A DNA stretch of 64,000 nucleotides from Smittia aterrima (taxonomy: Eukaryota > Arthropoda > Insecta > Diptera > Chironomidae), in contig CP093831.1 in the NCBI GenBank assembly GCA_033063855.1, forward strand, positions 9,796,001 through 9,860,000. Direction: 5' to 3'. The position numbers and the translations under genes are program-made. Under the pieces are notes generated by a model. It was not told the origin of the DNA. It saw only the letters and a program-made list of their open reading frames with translations, and did no database searches. Position 1 is the stretch's first letter. Every line of letters begins with the position of its first letter. Positions 37,401 to 50,700 of the stretch are shown here, piece after piece.

Positions 37401-40051
37401 TAAAATTCGCTTTGGTCAGCGAACTAACATAACTAACACGAAATGTTAATGAAAGGAAGTGGAGCGAAGGGGAAAAGTGATCAGCTCACGGAAGACCAGA
37501 AAACAATTAAGATTTGAGATTTTCCTGAAGCGATATTCAGTTTTGTTTGGCTAACTAACTGACTTGAACTTGAAGTCTTTGTTTCCAGACAGTTAATCAC
37601 CGCTAATTTCCATACAATGGAGAGGAAAGGTCTGGCACACGCTGGTTTAGTTAGATCACTCAAGTCTTTCTCCCAATTAAAACTAAATTGATTCAAATTA
37701 AATTTAAAATCTTGAAGTGCGAGAAAGCGGTGATTGATTCATATTTTGAGTGGAAAACACTTCGTCAATGCCAAAGTCGTTTCGAAACAGAAAACGACTT
37801 GAAACAACAGCAAAGCAACATTATTCATGAAGCAATGTAAATGGAAGTCTTCAGCGCGTGTTCCTTGCAAATTGAAATTCATGAATTCAGAAGACACAAG
37901 TGTCACTACTTCTCAACAATTAACAGTTGAACATTGCAAGTTCGTTACATGAGAAACTCATGTCAAAATGCTAATCAACTTTATCGCCTTATCTGTCAAA
38001 CATTCAAATCTCTTTTGATAATTTTTGTTACCTAAACCAAAATGCGCCTTAACGCCACCTAAATTTCGGACTCGAAACAGACCCGCTTTCTTAAAATTAC
38101 AATTGAATGAGAAGCCAAAGTCTGATTCTAGGACGCATGTACACTGGATTTGGTTGATTGTGCCTACAAAGGAAAGGTAAAAGATTTGATTAGAAAATAG
38201 CTTTTAGTTAAAGGTTAGACCCAGCCACCATGAAATTAGTGATGATCGATGTGAGAGTTGAGGTGAAAGATCGTCAAGTGGGCTATTATTAAACAAGTCG
38301 TCTTCAAGAGCTAATATCATTTTACATGCTATTACTTTCAAGACATTACAAAACTCTAATTGTTAACTTTGATTCGAGAGTTAAAGTGGCAAACGATGAT
38401 TTGTCATAAGTAAATGTGGGGAGAATCCATTGTGTGAGTCACAACAAAAGAAAATAAAGTCTTGCATTTCTTCAATGAAATACAAATATTTTTTTTAATC
38501 GGAGATCAGAGTTGGGATGTTCATAAATCACGAAACACTCAAGCTTGGACTTTTCTCAGAACGTGAAGTTTTTTGAGAAACATTTCAATATGAACTCAAA
38601 AATTAATTACGCAATCGATGAACTCTCCCAAAAAAATCCAAATATGAAAAAAATATGTTGGAAGATGAAATGGATTCCAAAATCATCGCATTGGTTCCAC
38701 AAAACAAACTATCTTAGCTCAGGAATGTTTGGAGACGTAACACTTAATGTAGGATACGAAGTGTTGACCGCATCTGGACTGAGATTGCTCATCGTGATGA
38801 TGGAGAAAAGTTTTACTTTCATCTTGAAGCATCCGGCTGAGAACTGATTCCGTTTGCGTGACTCAACCGACTTTAATGACGCATAAGACGGATCAAAGGT
38901 GTATCCGATTAAAAATCGCGAGCGATTGGCGAGGTGAAATATTTTTCGGCTCGGCCAGTTTCATTTCCCAAAGAAATTATTGAAAACTTGTAATTTACCA
39001 AAAACTTTTCCCATAAACTTCGCAGATAAATAAACAAACGAAAGGAGAGTCGGCGTGCACAGTAACATGAGAGATGATGTGGAGAAATCGACAAATAAAT
39101 ATTTTTTATCACCGCTAAGAAAGAAAAAGTTTTCGGTTTACAGAAGCGAAGAAAAAATTGTTTCTACCTCTTGCGTTGGCCGGCAAGTTTCTCTCTCTCG
39201 CACGTCAGATTTGATCCATATGACTAAAGCATTCAACAAGATCAGGAAAATGAATGGCTTTTACCTCTCGACGGTGACCTCCAAAGTCATACCGTAAAAA
39301 TCGTACAAAGAGTTCAAATTAGCCTGACTAATAGTAGACAATGCTTTAGTAAACAATCTAACTCAAATATTTGGAATTTCTCTTCATAATAAAGTTAAGA
39401 AGTCAAACAATCTGACTGAAGAGGTAAAGAGCCTCCGATGCAGCATATTTGCTTCAACTTTTTGTGCATCGAGGTCGAAGCTTGTGTTTAATTATTTGAG
39501 CTTGATCTAAATTTTTTGTTCATAGATTTTATGTTTTTTAGCTCAATTAAGACGTCAAGCTAAAAAAAATTCTTTCGAATTAATCGAGCACGCCATGTTG
39601 TACATTAAACTTCCGATTGTTCAAGTCTGCATATTCTAAAAATAAATAACTTGATTTCTAGTGCGTGGCGCAGACTTTTTTCTGGAACTTAGATCGTTTA
39701 ATTGAATTGAAACGGTCAATCAAAAATAGTTTTTTTCCACTCTCAACAATTCTCGGACTTTGTTTACACGAAACTATTCCAGATCGTGTTTCTCGTTTCC
39801 GCGAAAAATTAAATTGGATTAAAACACTTATTTAAAAGAGCGGAAAGCTGAGTGAACGATATGAGCGAAAGGGAAAGAAACCCAACCGTAAATTGATTTA
39901 GGCCATAGACATTAATCTGTTCATTTATCTAAGCCAGAGCCAATTAATTTTGTTTTTAAATGCACCTTAAGTTAAAGACATAAAATTCATATTTTGACTC
40001 ACTTATGAAGTAAAGCAGCAGCAGAACAAAGTTTATCGTGATGTACTTCAT
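34500..40051 (-). CDS. Secreted chitin-binding CPAP1-like protein, tandem copy A
   Basis: Nine exons in phase: 40003-40051, 38032-38163, 36930-37057, 36148-36294, 35962-36084, 35678-35848, 35286-35621, 35075-35230, 34500-34802, giving 514 residues. Exon 1 is a signal peptide (MKYITINFVLLLLYFI). A novel cysteine-bearing N-terminal segment follows, then Gln/Pro-rich linkers and a conserved helical block KGHSVEELAKVANVTVEVI (from about 270). Next comes a Thr-rich, mucin-like stretch and one type-2 chitin-binding (peritrophin-A/CBM14) domain. Its six cysteines at about 396, 413, 419, 433, 446 and 454 (spacing 16-5-13-12-7) and the CNWWFYTDC end match cuticular proteins analogous to peritrophins with one domain. 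Likely role: binding chitin in cuticle or matrix. Exon 4 uses the acceptor ACTAAG. It is paralogous to copy B upstream. Family is firm; the exact orthologue is not assigned. Confidence 0.9.
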
Positions 40052-41274
40052 CGTTGGCTTGTGTTAAGGCACGAATCACTTCAATAACCAAAACTAATTT
40101 GCGTCTTTTAACAGTTCGAGTTGTAAATTCTTTTCATCAGTTCTTAATTATTTTTTTATTTGGCTTTTTTTGCTTTCTATTTCACTATCAAAGTACTTTT
40201 GATTTCATTTGTAGCAGCAACAGATCAATCGACATCGTGTCTCACATTTTTCTTCTCCTATTATCACTTCGAAGTCGAGGCAATCACTGAGAAAGTGGAA
40301 AGTGACAACACACGCTGAAAGCAAGAAATAAAAGTTTTATTTTCGGTGAAAACAATTATCGTTCCAATGAGTATCAATTAACACACTAAACATAACATTT
40401 TTGCATCGGAACAGCCTCGAAGCTCATTGCTCGCTTTCACAAACTGTCATCATTAATCAACAATTAGCTGAGCGCTTCTTCGACACACACAACGCGATAG
40501 ATTTAATTGTAATCTCGAGCATGATTTCGTATTTAGCTAAGTTGACATTAATCGTTGCTAAGCAGACTAAACAATCGATGAATTACAATCAACTTGCAGT
40601 TATTTTGCAACACTATTCACAAAATGCTTCGTTTGAGTTAAATTGTATTCAAACAATTTTCTTTTTTTGTTGGACAGAACCGTTATTACAAATGAATCGC
40701 CCGACGGTCAAACACATGAGCAGACATTGAAACTATAAAATAAATACTTTTAATTTTTTTCTCCTTACACACTTGAATTCTTTTATTTTTTTTCTTCGCA
40801 AGACACCAGCAGCGATCAAAGCACGAGATTGCAATAATTTTACGGACCGAGTAAAGAAATCAAACCGAACTGGTTGAGCGTTGTTTTAAGACTGAATTGT
40901 TGAGTATTTTTCACTGCGCTCAAGTCGTTCATTGTCGATCGATTGAAGAGCTTTTGTAGACTGAGCAACGAGTAACGAGAGAGCGAAGAAAATGTTAAGA
41001 CGAAGACGTGAGACGTTCAACGTATCTCGTCTCGCGAATTCCATTCATGCGTCTTCAACTGAAAGATAAATTGAAATAACATTGCAACTTCTTTTTGTTG
41101 AAATTTTTTCTTTTATTATTGCCGAAAGCAAAATAATTAACCGAAAGGACCGCAAACGAATCTTTAAATAAATAGGCAAACAATGTTTTGCAATCAACAA
41201 TCAATCAAAGAGTCAATGAAGTAAAAATAATTTAATTTGACTAGCTTTTTACACTTTTAAAATCGAAAAATTCT
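40052..41274. other. Intergenic spacer between the tandem CPAP1-like genes
   Basis: About 1.2 kb that must contain the promoter of copy A and the 3' end of copy B. A TTTAAT (ATTAAA, minus) at 41231-41236 is a candidate poly(A) signal for copy B. No other gene is visible. Confidence 0.5.
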
Positions 41275-41275
41275 T

Positions 41276-44200
41276 TTATTCCAAGTTGTGAGCTTCTTTT
41301 TCCTCGAATTTGTTGTCGATAATCTCGATTGTTCCATTTCCTGTCTTCTTGTAATGTTTGTTAAAGTAAGAGAGCGATTTCATCAACTGATAACTTTTTG
41401 AAACTGGAAGATTTGAGTCGTAGAGAGATGAGCTTGCTTTGCAGTCTGTGTAGAACCACCAGTTGCATTTCAAGACCGTTTGATCGAAGAGTGTGTCCTC
41501 AGGACATAAGAAAGATTTCATGATCAAACCATCATCAGTCAAAGCACAAACGTGGAAAACCTAATAGAAGAGAGAACAAAAAGAAATATTTAAATTCACT
41601 GTGCCAATTGCAATTTAATTTAGTTGAATTCAATTAATCACTTTCGATGAAAGAAGAAAACTTTCGATTATCTTCGAAATCAATTTGGGTCCAAGTCACG
41701 CTGAGGCGAATTGAAGAAATAATTTGTTATTAAGCGAAAATCGCGTGAATTCAATGCGTGATTTTCATTGATTTTTTTCTGGTGCGTGCGTTGAAGACAT
41801 TTTTGATCACAAAGGAAATTGATTTACGATTCGAAAAATTAACTCACCATGCATCCGAGATCTTGATCACCGTACAAACCAGGGAAATGCTTCTGATCGC
41901 CACAATGGAAAGATGTTGCGGGAAGATCGATTTTCGATGAAAAGTTATCGTCGAAATTTTTATCATAACCAATTGGATAATATTCCTTCGGAGCGTTCAT
42001 GACCTTTTCGGGGTGAAATTGAATTTTAAATAAGATTTCTCTCTCGTTTCGAGCATGATAAGTTTTCTCACTTTGTGTCCATTACTGATTGAGAAGATTG
42101 GCTTCTTTGTGATAGGTTTCTTCTTCGGAATAAACGGTGTCGTGCTGGGCAATTGAGTTGTTGGTCTTTCAGTTGTCGTCGTCGTCGATTGTGTTGTGCG
42201 AATCGTCGTGGAGGTTTTCAACAACTGCTGAGCAAAGTTTGCGTAACTTTGTTCCAAGAGCATTTGCTTTTTTCGAGTAACGATCGCCTCTTGAATGACT
42301 TCGATGTCTACATTCGCGGCTGCTGCTAATTCTTCGACTGTGTGTCCTTTCAAATCAATCTCCGGCTCTTCATTTGGATAAAATTCAACTTTTGTCGGTT
42401 GCACAAGTTTCTCGGATGTTATCGAAGATGGCAGAGCTTGGAAATCAGGAACACGCGATCCATAGACGTGGCTTTCCTTCTCCGAAGCCACTTGAACCCC
42501 TGTGCTTGCCATCGTCTTAAGAAATCTTTCAGCTCCTGTGAGCTATTGAAGAATTGAGAAATATTTCTTCAAAAAAAAAAAGTCAAAATCAACTCACCTG
42601 TCGATTATCAACGAATTTTGGGTGAGCAAGAGAAATCGTTTGGACTTTGTGCAAATTGGTTTGCGTATTATAAGGAATTGATTTGAATGGTGGCACACCC
42701 AAAGGCAACATCTAAATAGAAATTGATCAAAAGCCATTAGCGTCACTTCAAGAAAAGTCAAGTGAGACTCATTACCGATGCTCCTGTCATTAGGTTCTGT
42801 TGTTGATAACCACGTTGCGATTGTCGTGGCATTTTCGTGTTGATCTGCATGACTCGACTTGATGAAATTGCTGGCGGTCGCCCGAAAGCTCTTGGCACTT
42901 GAGCAACCTTTTAATGAAGAAAAGAAAATATGTGAAAGATCAAAAAGTTTCAAATTCGTCAAACTGTCATGTCGTTTTAAATTTGTTTGAATTCAAAAAA
43001 TCGTAGAGATCATGTTCGATTGAAATCTTGACCAACTGACACCGTTCGCCTCTCGAACGATACAATCGAAGTGTCTTTCTCTCCTCTTTCATCGACATAT
43101 CATCGTTTTTGTGAAGAGTTGTCATCTTTCATTATACCTCAATGGAAAGAGTCTCGCAATTGCATTCGATGATTATTGAGGAGGTTAATGTGTTTGTCGC
43201 CGCAACGTAATTAATTTAAACGAAACGACATGAAAGTTTTTTCTTCACTTCGCAACTCAATTGATAGCTTATTTAACCTACCGGCATCTTAACTGCGGGT
43301 AATACGCCGACAGAGTTTCCACCAGTTCGAATGTCTAATGATCGCTTCTTTCCTCCTTCAACATTGCCCAGCGATTCAGGAAAACCAAGCTCGTCGCCTA
43401 AGCTGAAGCCTGAGGCAAAATAAATATTGAAATAAAATTTAGCCAAGACTTGAAATGTCTTTAGCGATTGTAAAACAACAAAATTGCATTTAATGGTATT
43501 GTACAAACATCAAAGGTGTAAGAAAGTATTTTACAAAAGCGTTTATTTGTTTAAAGTCGAGATCGAGTTTTCTAAACCGTTTCCAATGATCTCTCGACAG
43601 AAGATCACATCGACGATTGGAAATTACCTAAACCAAAATGCGCCTTAACGCCACCCAAGTTTCTCACGCGGAACAGACCCGAGTTCTTAAAATTACAGTT
43701 TAGGGAGAACCCGAAGTCTGATTCTAGCACGCATAAGCATTGGATTTGGTTGATTGTGCCTAAACGACGGTGGGAAAAGAAAGAAAGAGAGAATAAGGAG
43801 ATGAGAAAAGCATTAAAAAGAAATCGTTGATCAGCGTCCACTTTACCGAAATCTTAGTGAAAACCCCAAAACCACAAAGCCATAAAATTGAACAACATTA
43901 GCACATCGTGAGAGCACCAACAAAGGCTTAGAGCTCATGAAAGCGAAATTATAGTAAGATCATTAGCTCGCGTAGCAGCAAAAGCTTCTCGTTTTCATTT
44001 GATGCCGAAACTCTCGCGGAACTCTTTCATTCCATTAACCATTGCAACCACCGTCCAATTGTGATGCTTAGTCGGAAGAGTTAAAAGCCGCAACGGAGGA
44101 AACAATAAAGGGTCGAGATGTGTGTAATCAACTTCTGTCTGATAACATCAATTGACTTCAATTTGCTTTTTGGAAATTCAAATTGATGATTTTCTGCTTC

Positions 44201-44792
44201 GTTCACCGATTAAACATGGGAACTTTGTTAGTTGTTTTCAGAGCGATTTAAGAGCGGAATATTAACAACTCTCAGACATAGTATTTACAAGCCTCTTTCG
44301 TCTGATAATTGGCGAGAATTATTAGTTATGTTATCACTTCTCATCTTTAACTTTTACTTCGACAGGTTTGAGAGGGGAAATTCATAAATTAAGTCACTTG
44401 AGTTAAGAAGTTTGTTAACTTAACTTATGAACTCAATTCAAAAAGCTAATTAAGTCTTCACCGATCCTCCCTTTTAATAATTAATTTCATTATAATGTGA
44501 AACTTCTGTCGGCTTAAGCATCTCTCATCTTGATGGCTATCACCTGACAGCAGAATGACCAACAACAGTCAGAGAAAAGTAAATCGAAGTAAAAGTTGTT
44601 TGGCTTCCCCCCAAACAGAAGAATCACAAAATTTCCGAAATGAAAAAAAATATTAATGAGCAAAAAATAAGAATGTTAAGTGAAAGGTGAATCAGACACC
44701 ACAGAAAAATGTGCATCAAGGCCATGAATAAGGTTTCACTTACTGATGAAGAAAAGCAGCAGAAGAACAAAATTAATTGTGATGTACTTCAT
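41276..44792 (-). CDS. Secreted chitin-binding CPAP1-like protein, tandem copy B
   Basis: Eight exons in phase: 44744-44792, 43628-43759, 43282-43409, 42776-42907, 42598-42711, 42072-42542, 41848-42003, 41276-41560, giving 488 residues. The signal-peptide exon (MKYITINFVLLLLFFI) is 49 nt, exactly as in copy A. Exons 2 and 3 are also identical in length (132 and 128 nt) and phase. Order is the same: cysteine-bearing N-terminus, linker, KGHTVEELAAAANVDIEVI block (from about 250), Thr-rich stretch, one CBM14 domain with cysteines at about 376, 393, 399, 413, 426 and 434. The 471-nt exon 6 covers what is two exons in copy A, so one intron was lost here or gained in A. The C-terminal tails after the domain differ. 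AATAAA overlaps the stop codon (41275-41280). It probably acts in cuticle or another chitin matrix. Confidence 0.9.
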
Positions 44793-47700
44793 TGTGGAGG
44801 TGAATAATAATTTAATTAACTAAAGTTTCTCAAGTTCAACTCAATTCGTTCATTTATTGTTGATCTATTAGTTTCTCAGCTTTCGCTTCACTTTTTCTTT
44901 ACTCTCCTCGCACTGTTGAACATACAATGTCGTCAATATTGCTCTTGAATCAGTTGAAGCCGGTTGTGGAAAGTTGACGGTGATCACTGCGAAGTCGGAA
45001 TCATTAGAAATGCATGGAAGTGCTCAATTGCTTTCGGAAGTGAAGATGACTTTGCTGTTGTTTAATGGAAACTCAAGTAATTCATCATAAACTGAACATT
45101 TGATACAGATTACCATGTGTAGCGAAAAAAATATTCCAGTGGATTCCAATAATTAGCAACTTTCACTCGGAATTTTCAAAGAAATTTAATATTCTCCTTT
45201 TGCTCCAAAACCGGTTCGAAAGGCAACATTTAAATTCAAATATATAAAAAACATGAAAATGATGAAAAGTGTAACGGACAAAGTTTCTAATCGCCTCGAT
45301 CGAAGACCACTTGTCGCTTCGATAAGCTGAGAAAAACCTCAATTGATCACGAAGGAATTTCGTTGACCGTGAAAATCGTTGGATTGTGAATGAAGAGAAA
45401 GGTCAGAGAGATTAATTTAAGTTTGACACACTGATTGATCGATGTATGTTCTTGATCTCGAGTGCATATGTTAACATCGTTGACATTATCTCCTTGCACT
45501 AAAAATTTCATCAGATTAAGCACAAAACAAACGAACGACGAAGCTCAAATCAAAACGAAACTATTGAAAGCTCTCTCAACAAATAAATTTCAATCCGTGT
45601 CAAATGAAAGTGAGCGTAAATCTAAGCGGATGTTACACTTTTCCAATCAAATCGCGCAAGATCAACGAACTTCCCACAACTTAATTACTCAAACTTGTCT
45701 TACACACTTCAAAAGTAATCTTGTCACAAACTAAGAACGCTGAACTACATTCACTGACTGTCCGTTTGTTTCAACTTGAAGTCACAAACCGGTCAAAAGA
45801 GATATTTTCTCGCTTCTCCTCTCTTTACGCGACACGAATTCTTTCTTCGTCTGCTGCGCACACCTGATCGACTTTAATGTTGCCTCACGACTGAGATATG
45901 GAATTATTTTTTCAGCCACTTACGCCTCTTCTGTTTTAGCATTTTTTGCGTTCGAACGTGCATCGAGAGAAGGAAATCGTGAGAAGAAAAATTTCCGCTC
46001 TCGAAGGAAAACGCAGCTACAAGGTTTAGCGTGCTATCGGAAAATTCTTGAAATTGCAGACATTGCAGTTGAACATGAACTTTCTTGAAAGGGAATTCCC
46101 TCAACTCGATCATGCAACATTTTTTATTGAAATGATTTCATTTTTCACAGACACAAAGTATTTTTTTCCATTGCGCGATTGAATTGATTTAGTTTTAATT
46201 ATTGTTCGCGACCTTGTTAAATTGCTTTTTGAATCATTATGTGGTTTGTTGAGTGGACTTCATTTGTATGACTTTGATTGACTTGTAAAATTGATTTTTA
46301 TTTCAGGGATTAAGATTCGATGAAGCTCTAATTATGCTTTAAGACATTGTTCGTCTTTGTTTCAACTACTGAAGCTTCTCTGATTGATTTCACTGCCACC
46401 TCCCATAATAATTGAGATTAATTGAATCAGCAACAATTCCCCATCGCAATTATGGTTCAAAAATTATTTTTCGATTAAATTTATGTTTTTAAATTGGAGG
46501 AATAAAAATTTATTTACATAATTATCTTTGCGTAAACTTTATGAGAGAAGATTTTATCTTCAATACCGTTTGGGACAGGTGGTTACGACTCGTAAATTAA
46601 GAGAGCTCTCCAGGTCTCAACCGCAAGAATTTCCATGCGATGAGAGAGTCGACTTTATATTCAAGACGCGACTTACTTATAAAGGGTGAAAGTGAATTTG
46701 ACGTGGACGATCGTAGCTTGAGGCTTCTTCACGGCTTCGAATTGATTCAGAGCTATCCGCCGACTTCATCAAGCTCAATAAAGGTTTACGATTTCCACCA
46801 TGAGCCAATTGCCGAGTTATCTAAAGTGTGCAATCAAATATCATTTAATGAGTAAATGTTGATCAGTGAGCCTCGAAATTAACACACGGAAACTGCTTTT
46901 GCAAGTATTTTAGTTCCCAATTTGTTTTACTCATTGAAAATAAAGTTTTTGCTTAATTGATTTCTGCTCGTTAGCTCGCTTTCACAAGCATCGTCTCCAG
47001 CGATTTGATCGCATCAGTGCCAAACGGACCCAAAAGATTGTTTACACACGTTGTGCTTAATTAACTTTCAGTCATCGACGATTTGTTTGTGTGGTTAATT
47101 GTGACACAAATCCAACTCAGTCAACACTTTTTTGCAAGTCTGCGAGAGAAAAACGTTGTGCCATTAACATTCTGAACTTAGCAATTTGTTTCACTTCCAT
47201 TGTGGAGGAAACTCTTCTGATTGTTGGATCTGCACGTACGTCGACAATAAAAGGAGAAAATTGCGCAATTTATTTCATTATCGACAGTTTAGACATAAAA
47301 TCAAATCAATCGAACAAACACGGCCCTCTTAAGTGCTTCGACATTTAAGAGCATTCTTAACTTGTTCGAACAATTAAGTAGTAAATTGGTTATTGCACGA
47401 GCACGCCCTCCCATCATAAGAAGAGACGAGCCGCTCCTTAAATCAATTTTTAATTATTGTAAAATCGTTTACGCGTTTTGAGAAGAAATTGTTCACAAAA
47501 GATGTTTCAAAATTATCTCGATAAAGTCTCTTCTGGAGCAGAAACGTAATTTCCGCACAACGCCCAGTTAAAGAAGAGCGTCTCACGTCTTATATTGACG
47601 TTCGAAGTTTGATGAATCAAAATTAATTGAAAGTTGGGAAAGTTCAACGCCTTCCATATCCTATCAAGTTCGTCATTAAGTCTTTATTAAAACTTCATTA

Positions 47701-50700
47701 GTCGATTCTCTTCGAACTCTTTCATGATGGCTTAATTATCTGTCAAGACCATGACTTACCTTTGAGACTTAACTCTCGTGTGATGTCACAAAGTCACTTG
47801 GTAATCGACTGAAGCTTAACGGTGCCATAATGATCCGAGATCTTCATAAATCTAAACGAAACAAGTGATTAATAAAATCGAACCATTCAGAAGTATACGA
47901 AGATTAATTGAGACGAATATGAGTTGCTTCACATTTGACGAGCTGGGTCACCAAGTAAAAGTTTCTTTTCATTCGGGCGCGGTTTGCTCTTTTGGCAAAA
48001 TCATTTTCGATGCATATGTTATCCTAGCTGACTCAAAATCATTTTCGATGATAAATTGTTGCAAAGTGGTCATAAAAACCGTTTCACATTTCTTGATGTT
48101 TTGGGCAATAAATAAGACTGCGAAAGTATTTACGTTCGTCGGTTATAAATGGAAGCGTTTGTTTCTCTTTTAAGCCACCCACAGTCATTGGAAGTAGCTC
48201 TCGAGTCAGAGAAATAAACGCAGAAATAAAGAAGTTGATTTAATTGTGGGTCAATTGTCTGGTAACTAAAGAAGCTTATTAGCGAAGTCATCGAAAGGTC
48301 GCTGACAGAAATGTGCCAAATGACACTGAAGCTTAACTTTTACAACATTTTATGATAAATTTCTCTTAACAATTTACGTGTTCATGAGGAAACATCAATC
48401 GTTGTGTCGGTTGATCTTCAATAAAGTTAATTGGACGAGCAGAGATCGAAGTTTCCCTTCAATATTTATTGACCGCTTGATTTTATTAACCTGCGAAGAT
48501 TGTTTCTTCGTAGCTCTCGCCTCAAGAGCTGCAATTTCAGTGAAATCTTCGTTGACTTCTGACCAACTGACTCAGCCATTTTTCTATCATTTGATTGCCT
48601 CGAGTGACCGAGCTCGCGAGAAAAAAATTGATGGAAGAGCTTCAAATTGTTCCCATGCCATCTTCCTATTTGAATTAACCAGCAACTCTTTATGGAAACT
48701 TGAGACGAATTATAAAAATGATTTTGCTTTGTTGATTCATTTCGGACACAATTCAATGTCTACGAGAAAGCAAAGTCTTAAGAAAATCTATCAGTGAAGA
48801 CAAATTACGTTGAGACAGCGTGAAATGAAAAGTTTTTGTCGACTCATTGAGCTTTTGATGCAATGAAGACGAGACGGGAAAGATCGTCTGAGTCACTGAG
48901 GTGAACATCCGAATCTTTTCATTAAAGTTTCCCAATCAATTTCGTCGGAGTTAGTGAAGTTTTTCTCCTTAAAACGAGGCTCGTGAACCTGTCAATCAAA
49001 ACCTGATTCTCCATTATAAATTCCTATGCAAATTTGTTAAATTAATGTGAGAAGCATCACTAACGCAATAGTCGCTCTTTAATTAAAGAAAATTTATGTT
49101 GATTGAGTAAGAAAACAAACGGCGGATTTTTTTTTTTTGCAAACGAGTTGAAAGTTTGAAAATATCGCGTTGAGTTCAATTCAATTTGTCTCGGACTGTT
49201 CATAATGAAGTCTGTGCTCTAAATTCAATTTGTGACTATTGAACACACGCTAACTTGTTAAATCCGAGTGCGGAACCAAAATAAAATCAAAGAATTTTGC
49301 TCTGTATTTGAATTAATTAGTTGACCATGCGATCGAAGAAAAAATACTTGAAGGTCGTCAACATCGCAGAAAATTTGAAATTTTAAGCCACGAATAAGCG
49401 TCGATGAACTTTGGATTAGGATTTCTCTTTTTTTATGTCTAAATCACGAAGGATGGTCTCGTGAATGGACGAAACGAGATAACAATTGGGCGAATTAAGA
49501 GATCAATTAAACATGCGATCGCAACGGCCTTGCCAAGGTGACCTAGAGCGCAAAACATTAAACACCTTCTTGGCAATTCCTCACATGCAACGTTCGCTTA
49601 AACTGCACTAAACACCGTGAAACAGAAAAATCAAGATTACGTGCAAAGTTGTATTGAAGCGTGGAGAACTTAAACCAATTTGAAACCGAAGTCTTTATGA
49701 GCTTCGGAGAGTTGAGAAACATATTTCATGATTGAATGTTATTTTGTGAAACTTTGCGTGTCGAGTCGTCGACAAACCCCAAAAACCAAGCTAGTTTATG
49801 ATTCATTCTGATGAATTAGTTTTTGCGGATCAAGCACCGCTTAAACTATTAATCTAATTTAGCGAAACCAACCGTTCGATTAATTGATCGGATTGCAATG
49901 AGAGAGCACACAAAAGACTTTAACGCACAGTTAAGCGACGAACTGAAGAAAAGAAATCTTGCGGGTAAACTGGAGCAATGAGGAGAACGCAGCTTAAGTA
50001 AGTGAAGGGTGTCTTGATCTTGAATTTCAGTTCGTCGCTGGTGACGGGCGAGTAAAAGTAGAAAAGTAACTTTTTGCGATGCTCGATTCGGTGAAGTCCC
50101 GCGAGACGAAATCAAACACGCGCTCATTTCCTTCTTTTTCGATGTGACTGGAGCTTAAGGTCAGTGAGACTCTTTCGCCGCATCCTATGTTGTTTCTATG
50201 TACAATCGTTGATGTATCGATTCCCATATGAAGTCGTAAACGAATCAAAAAATGTTGTTAAACTTGAACGAGCCAATTCAATGAGCGAGAAGACAATTTA
50301 AATGCGCTCGAATAAAACCGCAAGCGACCTGAAATTGACGCTTTTGCAAGCTTCTCATTTGCATTTACCGTGCATGCCGTTGCGAAATAACTTCGGGATA
50401 TTTTTCGAGATTCATCATCAGAAAGGTTCCAAGATAAATTATGCAGATGACTTGAAATTAATGGAAACGAATTTCTGCTAACGCGTTCCGTTTACTTCTT
50501 TAGAAAGCGAAGATTCTCCTTTAAATAAAATTATTGAAATAATTTAAAGAAACAAATTGAAATATTTCGTCCAACAGTTGCAGTGATGGCCACACAAGAG
50601 CTTAAACGACGACTCAATTGTTTTGCATGATGAGACGAAAACTTTCACCCGTTAACTTGGCCATCGCTTCACGGCGATTACGATCTCTTACATAGGCTTT

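Noticed and set aside
48378..48797. 139-codon plus-strand frame in the 45-51 kb gap
   Set aside because: An open antisense frame covers the same DNA and the translation shows no domain or compositional sign of a real protein.
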